From positions 2,143,549 through 2,207,548 of the forward strand of contig AP024675.1 in assembly GCA_025998875.1 (NCBI GenBank): a stretch of 64,000 nt of DNA, given 5' to 3'. The DNA comes from Bacteroidota bacterium (GTDB lineage: Bacteria; Bacteroidota; Rhodothermia; JANXDC01). The stretch's first letter is position 1. The number at the start of each line of letters is the position of its first letter. Below, piece after piece: positions 8,459 to 15,964 of this stretch. Both the position numbers and the translations under genes were made by a program. Under the pieces are notes generated by a model. It had not been told where the DNA came from, did no database searches, and worked only from the letters and a program-made list of their open reading frames with translations.

Positions 8459-9871
8459 TTAGCCCTGCCCCTCTTCTGCCTCGGGACGCGTAGGAAGAGC
8501 GAACCAGAACCGGGAACCCTGGCCGGGCCGACTCCAGACCTCAACCCGGGATCCATGGGCCTCGACGATCTTCTTAACGATGCTCAGCCCCAGCCCTGTT
8601 CCTCCCTCCCGCCGAGAGCGGGCCTTGTCGACACGATAGAACCGATCGAAAATCCGGGGCAGGTGCTCCGGCGCTATCCCGCGCCCCGTATCCTCTACCT
8701 CCACGATCACCCGCTCCCCCCGACGAAGCAATCGCACCCAGATATGGCCCGCATCCGTATAGGCGACCGCGTTTTCGATCAGGTTGACCAGCACCTGCTG
8801 CATGCGCAACCGATCCGCATACACCAACGTGGGAGGATTGTCGTAGTGCAGCTCCAGGCCCTTGGCCTGAGCCCGGGGCAGGATGGTTTCGACGACCTCC
8901 CGGACGAGCTCCTGTAGATCAAACAACTCTCGGTGCAGTACATCTTCGCGGTACTCCAGGCGGGAAATCTCGATGAGATCGGAAAAGAGCCGGTTCAGGC
9001 GCTCTACGTTGCGCAGGGCCCGGCGGGCGAACTCGCGCCGCTGCTCCTCGGAAAGCGTCTCGGAGGCGAGCGCCTCCACATAGCCCTGTAGGGCAAAAAG
9101 CGGATTTTTAACCTCGTGGGAGACGTTGCCCAGAAATTCGTTCTGCAGCTGCGCCAGACGGCGGAGCTCCTGAATCTGGGAGCGCAGTCGCTCGGCCATA
9201 CGGTTGACGTCCTCGGCCAGGTCCCCCAGCTCCGTCCGCTGCCGCACCACGATGCGGTGGGCCAGATCCCCTTCGGCAATTGTCCGCGCGCCTCGAGCGA
9301 TCTGCCGGATGGGTTCGGTGACGCGATTGGATACGATCCAGCTGGCCAGCGCGGTCAGTAGGAGAGAAAACAGCATGCCGGAGTAAATGACCCAGCGCAT
9401 CTGCTGAACGAGGACGAAAAGCTCCCGTTCGGGCATCCCGATACGCACAATGCGGTCCTGGTCCCGGGCCCGCAGGGCCACGTATATCATCGGCCCCCAT
9501 CCGGGTTCTTCGCGCCGGCTGTGCGCCGAAAGCCCTTCTCGCAGAGCGCGCACCTCGGGAGCCTCAAAAACCCCTCCCTCCTGCAGCTCCGCGCGACGGT
9601 ATACATCCACAAGCACTTGACCCGAGACGGCAATCGTGATGCGGCGGTCCAGCTGCAGGCTCAAACTGCGGGCCCACTGTCGTATAGACTCCGGATCCCA
9701 TCGGGGGGATTCAACCAGCACCCAGGCCGCCTCCTGGTGTAGTCTTCTCAGAGCCTGCTCGGTGATGTTTCGGCGCAGTACGAGAATCGTATATGCACCG
9801 GTGGAAAGGATCCCCAGCCCCACAAGGGCCAGAAACGTAAGGGTAATGCGGGCGCGGATGCCGATTCGCAT
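8459..9871 (-). CDS. Membrane sensor histidine kinase
   Basis: This 470-residue kinase has a membrane segment near residues 9-31 and a periplasmic sensor of about 130 residues. A second membrane segment (about 160-180) is followed by a HAMP linker (about 181-235). The HisKA box is FLGNVSHEVKNPLFAL, with H252 as the phosphorylation site. The C-terminal ATPase domain has N box NLIENAVAY, G1 DTGRGIAPEHLPRIF and G2 GGTGLGLSIVKKI. It follows its response regulator by 2 nt. The ligand is not evident. The downstream aminotransferase may be part of the same transcript. Confidence 0.94.
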   Translation of the reverse strand: MRIGIRARITLTFLALVGLGILSTGAYTILVLRRNITEQALRRLHQEAAWVLVESPRWDPESIRQWARSLSLQLDRRITIAVSGQVLVDVYRRAELQEGGVFEAPEVRALREGLSAHSRREEPGWGPMIYVALRARDQDRIVRIGMPERELFVLVQQMRWVIYSGMLFSLLLTALASWIVSNRVTEPIRQIARGARTIAEGDLAHRIVVRQRTELGDLAEDVNRMAERLRSQIQELRRLAQLQNEFLGNVSHEVKNPLFALQGYVEALASETLSEEQRREFARRALRNVERLNRLFSDLIEISRLEYREDVLHRELFDLQELVREVVETILPRAQAKGLELHYDNPPTLVYADRLRMQQVLVNLIENAVAYTDAGHIWVRLLRRGERVIVEVEDTGRGIAPEHLPRIFDRFYRVDKARSRREGGTGLGLSIVKKIVEAHGSRVEVWSRPGQGSRFWFALPTRPEAEEGQG

Positions 9872-9873
9872 GC

Positions 9874-10581
9874 TTATGCGTGCTCGTCTGAGGGATCAAC
9901 GAATCGATATCCGACCCCCCGCACGGTCTGAATACACCGGGCATAGTCGCCCAGTTTCTCCCGAATGTTCTTGATGTGCGCATCCACCGTGCGGTCGGTC
10001 ACCATCACAGCCCCCTCCTGCCAGATCTGCTCCAGGATCCTGTCCCGACTGTGTGCCACGCGGGGGTGCTGCATGAGATAGGCCAGCAACTGGAACTCCG
10101 TGTTCGTCAGCGGAATCGGCCGTCCTCGGAGCGTGGCGCGCAGCTGCGCAAGATGCAGTTCCAACTCCCCGGCCCGGAGCACCTGGGCAACCTCCTCCTG
10201 CAGATGCCTTCGAAGGATGGCCTTTACATGGGCCAGCAATACAGCCGGGCGGATGGGTTTGACCAGATAATCATCCCCGCCCAACTCCACCAGCCCCCGA
10301 ATCTGGTCTTCTTCTTCGCCCCGCGCCGTTAAAAACAGAATCGGGATGTGTTTCAGCGCGGCTTGCTCGCGCACGCGGCGGCAGAGCTCGAAACCATCCA
10401 TCCCGGGCAACATCACATCGAGCACGATGAGTGCGTACTCCGGATGGATGCGCTCCCAGGCTTCTGCGCCATCATAGAGCACGTCGACCTCGTAGCCCTC
10501 CTGGCGCAGGAAATGGGCGATCATCTGGGCCACGTCCTCATCGTCCTCTACCACGAGAATGCGGGCTACCGCCGTGCTCAT
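9874..10581 (-). CDS. OmpR-family response regulator
   Basis: This 235-residue protein has an N-terminal receiver with the acidic pair EDDED, phospho-acceptor D55 (LIVLDVMLPGMDG) and conserved lysine K108 (DDYLVKPIRP). The C-terminal winged-helix domain (TNTEFQLLAYL, VDAHIKNIREKLGD, VRGVGYRF) binds DNA. It is the cognate partner of the kinase 2 nt downstream. The start codon shares an ATGA with the stop of alr, so it is co-transcribed with the racemase. Confidence 0.95.
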   Translation of the reverse strand: MSTAVARILVVEDDEDVAQMIAHFLRQEGYEVDVLYDGAEAWERIHPEYALIVLDVMLPGMDGFELCRRVREQAALKHIPILFLTARGEEEDQIRGLVELGGDDYLVKPIRPAVLLAHVKAILRRHLQEEVAQVLRAGELELHLAQLRATLRGRPIPLTNTEFQLLAYLMQHPRVAHSRDRILEQIWQEGAVMVTDRTVDAHIKNIREKLGDYARCIQTVRGVGYRFVDPSDEHA

Positions 10582-11696
10582 ATTCTGTCCCCCTCGTAGA
10601 TGCGTCGTACGCGTGTGCCGATGCGGACCAGGATCTCATAGGGGATCGTATCCAGTTGCTCGGCCCAGTGCCAGGCATGCCAGCTCGGGGTGCCGAAAAG
10701 CACTACCGGATCGCCGAACCGAACCGGGCTATGCAGACCCACCTCGACCATGATAAAGTCCATGTTCACGCTGCCCACAATGGGATAGCGCTGGCCGCGT
10801 ATCTCCACGAAACCCCGGTTGGAGAGACGACGATCCACCCCGTCGGCATATCCCACATTGACTGTGGCGATCCGGGTCGGCCGAGGAGCGCGCCAGGTGG
10901 CCCCGTAGCTTACGCTCGCCCCTCGGGGAAGAAAGCGCACGGATACCACGCGGGCCATCCAGCACAAGGCGGGCTCCAGCCCGCTTACAACCTGCAGAGT
11001 GGGGCTGGGCGCGTATCCGTAAAGGGCTATACCGGGCCGTACGGCGTCGAAATGGGCCTCCGGATAATGCATGATCCCCGCAGAACTGGCCACATGGATC
11101 AGCACCCCCTCGGTATCCAGCCTGCCGAGCAGGGCTCGGAATCGGCGGATCTGCTCTCGCGTCTGCCGGTTCTCTGGCTCGCTGGCTGAGGCCAGGTGGG
11201 TGTATAGCCCCGCAAGCTCTACCGTGGGATGCTGCCGCAGACGCTCCCACCACGTTGGAACGGAGTCCGGATCCAACCCCAGCCTGGCCATGCCGGTGTC
11301 CACCTCCACGTGTACCCGAATCCGATGGGCATCCTCAACGACCCAGTGGGCCACCTCTGGAGCCGTGATGGCCAACTCGAGCCTGTAGCGCTCATACAGG
11401 GGCAACTCCTCCCGCCCGGGCACGCCCAGTACGAGAATGGCCGCCCGGATACCCCCTTCGCGCAGGGCTATGGCTTCCTGAAGCGTCACCACGGCCAGAT
11501 GCTCCACGCCCGCCGATTCGAGCAGACGAGAGACGGCCACCGCACCGTGTCCGTACGCATCGGCCTTGACCACGCCGATTATCCGCACCGAAGGGTGCAG
11601 ATATCGACGCAACGCCTCCAGATTCCGCCGGATCGCCCCCAGCCGTACCCGGGCCTGCGGCTCAGGAGATTCCACGGCAACGTGCGCCTTCCCCAT
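10578..11696 (-). CDS. alr: Alanine racemase
   Basis: This 372-residue fold-type III PLP enzyme interconverts L- and D-alanine for peptidoglycan synthesis. The PLP lysine lies in IGVVKADAYGHGA (K44). The catalytic tyrosine region VSYGATWRAP and the GYADGVDRRLSN motif are both intact, and the length is typical. It appears to be the first gene of a run with a two-component system and an aminotransferase, separated from the upstream gene by a strong terminator. No clear ribosome-binding site is seen before the ATG, so the start could be slightly different. Confidence 0.95.
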   Translation of the reverse strand: MGKAHVAVESPEPQARVRLGAIRRNLEALRRYLHPSVRIIGVVKADAYGHGAVAVSRLLESAGVEHLAVVTLQEAIALREGGIRAAILVLGVPGREELPLYERYRLELAITAPEVAHWVVEDAHRIRVHVEVDTGMARLGLDPDSVPTWWERLRQHPTVELAGLYTHLASASEPENRQTREQIRRFRALLGRLDTEGVLIHVASSAGIMHYPEAHFDAVRPGIALYGYAPSPTLQVVSGLEPALCWMARVVSVRFLPRGASVSYGATWRAPRPTRIATVNVGYADGVDRRLSNRGFVEIRGQRYPIVGSVNMDFIMVEVGLHSPVRFGDPVVLFGTPSWHAWHWAEQLDTIPYEILVRIGTRVRRIYEGDRI

Positions 11697-11735
11697 AGTT
11701 GCGTCCGATCTCTGCAGGTGGACTTGAGCACAGAC

Positions 11736-11767
11736 AAAAAAGCGGTCAAGCTACCCGCTTAACCGCT
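11736..11767 (-). terminator. Rho-independent terminator after the T9SS-sorted protein gene
   Basis: On the minus strand an 11-pair stem (AGCGGT, a T-G pair, then AAGC, pairing with GCTT...ACCGCT) with a 5-nt loop is followed by TTTTTTG. It separates the upstream gene from alr. Confidence 0.9.
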
Positions 11768-11788
11768 CTCTGATTGCCTCCCCCGGAG

Positions 11789-12730
11789 TTAGCGCAACAG
11801 GGTCATTTTGCGACTCAACGCCCCGTAGGCGGTCTCCAGCCGGTACAGATACAGCCCGCCGGGCAGGTCGTCGGACTCAAAGGGCACCTGATACCGGCCC
11901 GGCCCCTGATAGGCCTCCACCAGCACGCGCACCACCGCTCCAAGCATATTGTAGACCACAAGCCGAACCGGCGTGGGACGGTCCAACTCGTAGGTGATCA
12001 TCGTGCGCTCCGTAAAGGGATTGGGAAAGTTTTGCAGCAGGGCCAGGGCCGAAGGTCGCTCCACAGCCGTGGCCGAGCTGGAGGTGGGGGAATTCCGGAA
12101 ACCTGTCAGGGATAGCTCCACGGTTCGGTTATCGGGATCGTTGGAGTGCAGGCGCAGGGTGGCCCGTCGCTGTCCGGATTTCCTTGAACTGGCCTGAGGC
12201 TGAAAATACGCCCACAGGGAGCGCCGCTCACCCGCCGGCACCTCCAGCGTACCTCCAGGCCGCACGGCGAATTCCTCGGGCACCTCAAGCACAAGCTCCG
12301 GAGTTACATACAGGCTGATGGAGCCCTCGTTGCGCACCTCAAGCTGCAGGGAATCCCGCTCACCCGGATTGAGGGCGCCGAATTCGAGCACAGTGGTGCT
12401 GACCCCTATGCGGGGGAAGACGACCTGGATATTTACACGCATAGCCGGATTCTGGCTGTAGAGCGTCTTCTCCCGCAATTCGACACTGGAGGTAAACACA
12501 CGCTCCAGACGGCTGGCGGGCTGGATGGAGAACTCGATGGAACCGTTTGGACTGCGAAGGGTCATGATCCGGCTGGTATTGTTGACAAAGACCACCGTAT
12601 CGACCCCCTTGACAACCTGCACGTTCTGGGGGACAATGGCCTGCAGCTCGATGGTCACAAGTTTCTTTACCGCCTCGGCCGGCCGGCCCAGCGCAAGAAA
12701 GCCCGTCAGCAACAACCCTAAGCGCTTCAT
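11789..12730 (-). CDS. Secreted protein with ASH-like domain and T9SS type A sorting domain
   Basis: This 313-residue protein starts with a signal peptide (MKRLGLLLTGFLALGRPAEA). Residues of about 105-210 look like a choice-of-anchor/ASH Ig-like domain: LEFGALNPGERDSLQLEV near the start and LHSNDPDNRTVELSLTG at the end. The last 80 or so residues form a type IX secretion sorting domain (QNFPNPFTERTMITYELDRP ... GLYLYRLETA ... KMTLLR). It should therefore be exported by Sec, carried over the outer membrane by T9SS and anchored or released there. The role is unknown. It is monocistronic, with its own promoter and terminator. Confidence 0.9.
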   Translation of the reverse strand: MKRLGLLLTGFLALGRPAEAVKKLVTIELQAIVPQNVQVVKGVDTVVFVNNTSRIMTLRSPNGSIEFSIQPASRLERVFTSSVELREKTLYSQNPAMRVNIQVVFPRIGVSTTVLEFGALNPGERDSLQLEVRNEGSISLYVTPELVLEVPEEFAVRPGGTLEVPAGERRSLWAYFQPQASSRKSGQRRATLRLHSNDPDNRTVELSLTGFRNSPTSSSATAVERPSALALLQNFPNPFTERTMITYELDRPTPVRLVVYNMLGAVVRVLVEAYQGPGRYQVPFESDDLPGGLYLYRLETAYGALSRKMTLLR

Positions 12731-12766
12731 CCTGTATCCACCCGAACTTGAGCCTGCAGATGATCT

Positions 12767-12797
12767 ACAATTTACCTGCGCCCGGACGGCTGCGCAA
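12767..12797 (-). promoter_or_regulatory. Promoter for the T9SS-sorted protein gene
   Basis: On the minus strand TTG (12797-12795), 20 nt, then TAAATTGT (12774-12767). The spacing is exact for this genome, but the -7 element matches only four of six consensus bases. Confidence 0.4.
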
Positions 12798-12798
12798 C

Positions 12799-13674
12799 TC
12801 AGGGCAACTCCGCCCTGGCCAGTACGTATTCTCGCAGTAGCCGTTCCATGAGCTCAGCGGCCGAGGGCAGATCATCGATAAAAGCCACCCCATGACCTGC
12901 GCTCCACACTTCTTTCCAGGCACGGGCGCCGCCGGCACGAAACCGCTCCAGAGAGCGCCGCAGAAAATTGCCCGCCACACCCGTTACCTCCTCCGTGTAC
13001 TCGATCTCCTCGGGGGAGGCCTCCAGCAGAGCGCGCTTGTATGCATCAGGGGCGGCTGACTCTCGGGTGGCCAGAAAGCGCGTGCCGATATAGGCTCCAT
13101 CACCCAGGGCGAGAGCGGCCAACAGCCCTCTTCCTGTGGCTATCCCGCCCGCTACCAGCACAGGAAGTCCGGTAATCCGCTTCAGCCAGGGAGCCAGTAC
13201 CAGGGGGCTGATGCGTCCGGCATGTCCCCCGGCACCTGCCGCCACGGCCACCAGCGCATCGGCGCCGGCCAGAGCGGCCTTTTCCGCGTGTCGACGCCCG
13301 ATCACATCACACCACACCCGGCCCCCATAGGCGTGCACCGCCGATACAACCTCCGTGGGATCTCCCAGCGAAGTCACGACAAGCGGCACCCGACGCTCGA
13401 CAGTGGCCGCGAGATCTTCCTCCAGCCGCGGGTTTCCATGCAGGATCAGATTGACCCCAAAGGCCACATCGGAGGGAAAATCGCGCAAAAATGCCCGATA
13501 CGCCTCCGCAGTGCGGAAGTTGAGTGTGGGGATGACCCCGATTCCCCCGGCGCGGTAGATGGCGATTAATAGTTCCGGACTGGAGACAAGGAACATGGGA
13601 GCGGCTACTATGGGATAACGGATATTAAGCTGCCGCGTGATCTCCGTCTCCAGCCGATCCGGTATCGAGTACAT
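12799..13674 (-). CDS. NAD(P)H-dependent flavin oxidoreductase, nitronate monooxygenase family
   Basis: This 291-residue TIM-barrel FMN protein shows PIVAAPMFLVSSPEL near the N-terminus and the GGHAGR segment carrying the presumed catalytic histidine. The phosphate-binding glycine motifs (PVLVAGGIATGRGL, ALGDGAYIGTRFLAT) are also present. Relatives include nitronate monooxygenases and FabK enoyl-ACP reductases. The length is somewhat short for FabK, and there are no fatty-acid genes nearby, so I keep the broad name. It follows the threonine aldolase gene by 4 nt and is probably co-transcribed with it. Confidence 0.85.
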   Translation of the reverse strand: MYSIPDRLETEITRQLNIRYPIVAAPMFLVSSPELLIAIYRAGGIGVIPTLNFRTAEAYRAFLRDFPSDVAFGVNLILHGNPRLEEDLAATVERRVPLVVTSLGDPTEVVSAVHAYGGRVWCDVIGRRHAEKAALAGADALVAVAAGAGGHAGRISPLVLAPWLKRITGLPVLVAGGIATGRGLLAALALGDGAYIGTRFLATRESAAPDAYKRALLEASPEEIEYTEEVTGVAGNFLRRSLERFRAGGARAWKEVWSAGHGVAFIDDLPSAAELMERLLREYVLARAELP

Positions 13675-13678
13675 CTGC

Positions 13679-14710
13679 TTACCCCCTGCGTAACAGCCGG
13701 CGTATGCGCCGGATCGCTTCTTCGATGTCTTTTCGGCTCACGTCCCGATGCGTGACCGCGCGCAGACGGCCCGGACCAAACGGCACCATCCAGACACCCG
13801 CTTCGGCCAGTCGGGCAAGAAAAACCTCCACGGGATGGTCCTCCACCTCCAGGATCACGATGTTCGTCTCCACCGACTCCGGATCCACCCGGATACCCGG
13901 CACGCCGGCCAGCCCTTCGGCCAGGATGCGCGCCTTTTCGTGATCGGCGGCCAGCGCCTCCAGGTGTCCGTTTTCCAGCGCATACAGCGCCGCCGCGGCC
14001 AGTATCCCGACCTGCCGCATCCCTCCACCCATGCGCTTGCGAATGCGCCGGGCCTCCCGGATCGCCTCCTGATTGGCGCACAGCATGGAACCGGCCGGCG
14101 CACCGAGCCCCTTGGAGAAAGAAACCATCACGGAATCGACCTGCCCGCTCCAGGCCGACAGGGGAAGCCCGGTGGCCACATGGGCATGCCAGAGCCGTGC
14201 CCCATCGAGATGAACCCGCAGTTGCAGAGCACGCGCCCGATCCACCAACGATTTGAACGGCTCCAGCGGATAGATCGCCCCGCCGCCCCGATTGTGCGTG
14301 TTCTCCAGGCATACCAGACGGGTACGCACCTCCCAGTCCATGGCGCCCCCCGCATACAGGTCTTCGGCCCGCAATAAGCCCCGCACAGCCGGGATGGGGC
14401 GCAGACGCACCCCGGCGTATCGCTCGGGTGCTCCGCCTTCGTAGTGCAGGATATGCGCCTCCGCATCCAGGAGCACCTCTTCCCCCGGCTGCGCCCAGAG
14501 CTGCAGGGCAATCTGGTTACCCATCGTGCCGGAGGGCAGGAACAGCCCGGCCTCCTGTCCCAGCAGATCGGCCACGTACTCTTCAAGCCGGCGCACCGTC
14601 GGATCCTCGCCAAAGCCGTCATCCCCCACGGGCGCACGCATCATGGCGCGCCGCATGCCCGCTGTAGGTCGGGTGACCGTATCGCTGCGCAGATCGATCG
14701 GAGGCAACAT
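13679..14710 (-). CDS. ltaE: Low-specificity L-threonine aldolase
   Basis: This 343-residue PLP enzyme cleaves threonine or allo-threonine to glycine and acetaldehyde. I chose ATG 14710 (MLPPIDLRSDTVTRP), which reproduces the family N-terminus; a GTG at 14725 is possible. Key motifs are APVGDDGFGEDPTV, FLPSGTMGNQIAL, the cofactor-side HLDGARLWHA and the PLP lysine in VSFSKGLGAPAGS. It is transcribed divergently from threonine synthase across 74 nt. This places threonine making and breaking side by side. Confidence 0.93.
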   Translation of the reverse strand: MLPPIDLRSDTVTRPTAGMRRAMMRAPVGDDGFGEDPTVRRLEEYVADLLGQEAGLFLPSGTMGNQIALQLWAQPGEEVLLDAEAHILHYEGGAPERYAGVRLRPIPAVRGLLRAEDLYAGGAMDWEVRTRLVCLENTHNRGGGAIYPLEPFKSLVDRARALQLRVHLDGARLWHAHVATGLPLSAWSGQVDSVMVSFSKGLGAPAGSMLCANQEAIREARRIRKRMGGGMRQVGILAAAALYALENGHLEALAADHEKARILAEGLAGVPGIRVDPESVETNIVILEVEDHPVEVFLARLAEAGVWMVPFGPGRLRAVTHRDVSRKDIEEAIRRIRRLLRRG

Positions 14711-14784
14711 GGACTTTTTCCCCACAGAGGATGGATTTTTGGCCGCCCCAATTTAGCACGGCAACGCAAACAGGAGCGCACCGC

Positions 14785-15960
14785 ATGTCTTTTCTGCTTG
14801 AACTGCTCTGCAGCCAATGCGGCCTTGTTCATGAGGCAGACCGCCCCCAGACGGTCTGTCGGGCCTGCTCCAAGCCCCTCTGGGCCCGGTATGATCTTGA
14901 GCGCCTCGCCCCTCAGCTGCGCCCGGAGTCGCTCCGCGGCCGTTCTGCCTCGCTGTGGCGCTACGCCGAGCTGCTACCGGTTCAAGATCCCCAACATCGG
15001 GTGAGCCGATCGGAGGGATGGACCCCCCTGCTGGAGCTCCGGCGTCTGGCCGATCGATACGAGCAGCGCGCGCTCTGGCTCAAAGACGAATCCCCCAACC
15101 CCACAGGCAGCTTCAAGGCGCGCGGGCTGGCCATGGCCATCAGCCGCGCCCTCGAGTTGGGGATCGGTCATGTGGGCCTGCCCTCGGCCGGAAACGCGGC
15201 CGGAGCGGCGGCCGCCTACGCGGCACAGGCCGGACTGCGGTGCACGCTTTTCATGCCCGAAGATACCCCCAGAGCGAACATCATCGAAGCCCGCCTGCTG
15301 GGCGCCGAGGTCGTTCTTGTGCCCGGCACGATCGCCGATTCGGCTCGCGCCCTGGAAGCCTACCGACGGGATCATCCGGAGCTGTTCAGCCTGGCCACCC
15401 TCCGAGAACCCTATCGGCTGGAGGGAAAGAAAACGCTGGGTTATGAGCTCTTCGAACAGCTGGGCCACCTGCCGGACGTGGTGCTCTATCCCACCGGCGG
15501 AGGAACAGGATTGATCGGTATGGGCAAAGCCTTCGACGAGATGGAAGCGCTGGGCTGGATCGGCCCGGAGCGCCCCCGGATGTTCATCGTGCAAGCGGCC
15601 GGTTGCGCTCCCCTGGTCCGGGCCTTCCAGGAAGGCAGCTCCGAAGCCCGCCCCTGGGAAGGGGCCCAGACGCTGGCCTCCGGCCTGCGTGTGCCCTCAG
15701 CGATCGGAGACTTCCTCATGCTCCGGCTCGTCCGCCGCACCCGGGGCGGAGCAATCGCCGTTTCGGATCCATCGATCCTGGAGGCTATCGTCGAGGTGGC
15801 CCGCAACGAGGGCATCTTGCTCTGCCCCGAGGGAGCGGCCACCTGGGCCGCCTACCGCGAGCTTCGCCAGCGGGGACATATCCGGCCAGAGGACGAGGTC
15901 GTGCTTTTCAACACGGGCAGCGCATACAAATACACCGAGGTGCTCGAACAGCTCCTCTGA
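14785..15960 (+). CDS. thrC: Threonine synthase
   Basis: This 391-residue fold-type II PLP enzyme converts O-phosphohomoserine to threonine. The ATG at 14785 follows an AGGAG ribosome-binding site at 8 nt. It has an N-terminal zinc-ribbon-like segment (C9, C12, C25, C28), common in one class of threonine synthases. The PLP lysine lies in DESPNPTGSFKARG and the phosphate-binding loop is PTGGGTGLIG. Its stop lies 4 nt from the stop of the convergent fused aspartokinase-homoserine dehydrogenase gene. No homoserine kinase is seen in the window. Confidence 0.93.
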   Translation: MSFLLELLCSQCGLVHEADRPQTVCRACSKPLWARYDLERLAPQLRPESLRGRSASLWRYAELLPVQDPQHRVSRSEGWTPLLELRRLADRYEQRALWLKDESPNPTGSFKARGLAMAISRALELGIGHVGLPSAGNAAGAAAAYAAQAGLRCTLFMPEDTPRANIIEARLLGAEVVLVPGTIADSARALEAYRRDHPELFSLATLREPYRLEGKKTLGYELFEQLGHLPDVVLYPTGGGTGLIGMGKAFDEMEALGWIGPERPRMFIVQAAGCAPLVRAFQEGSSEARPWEGAQTLASGLRVPSAIGDFLMLRLVRRTRGGAIAVSDPSILEAIVEVARNEGILLCPEGAATWAAYRELRQRGHIRPEDEVVLFNTGSAYKYTEVLEQLL

Positions 15961-15964
15961 GCCC

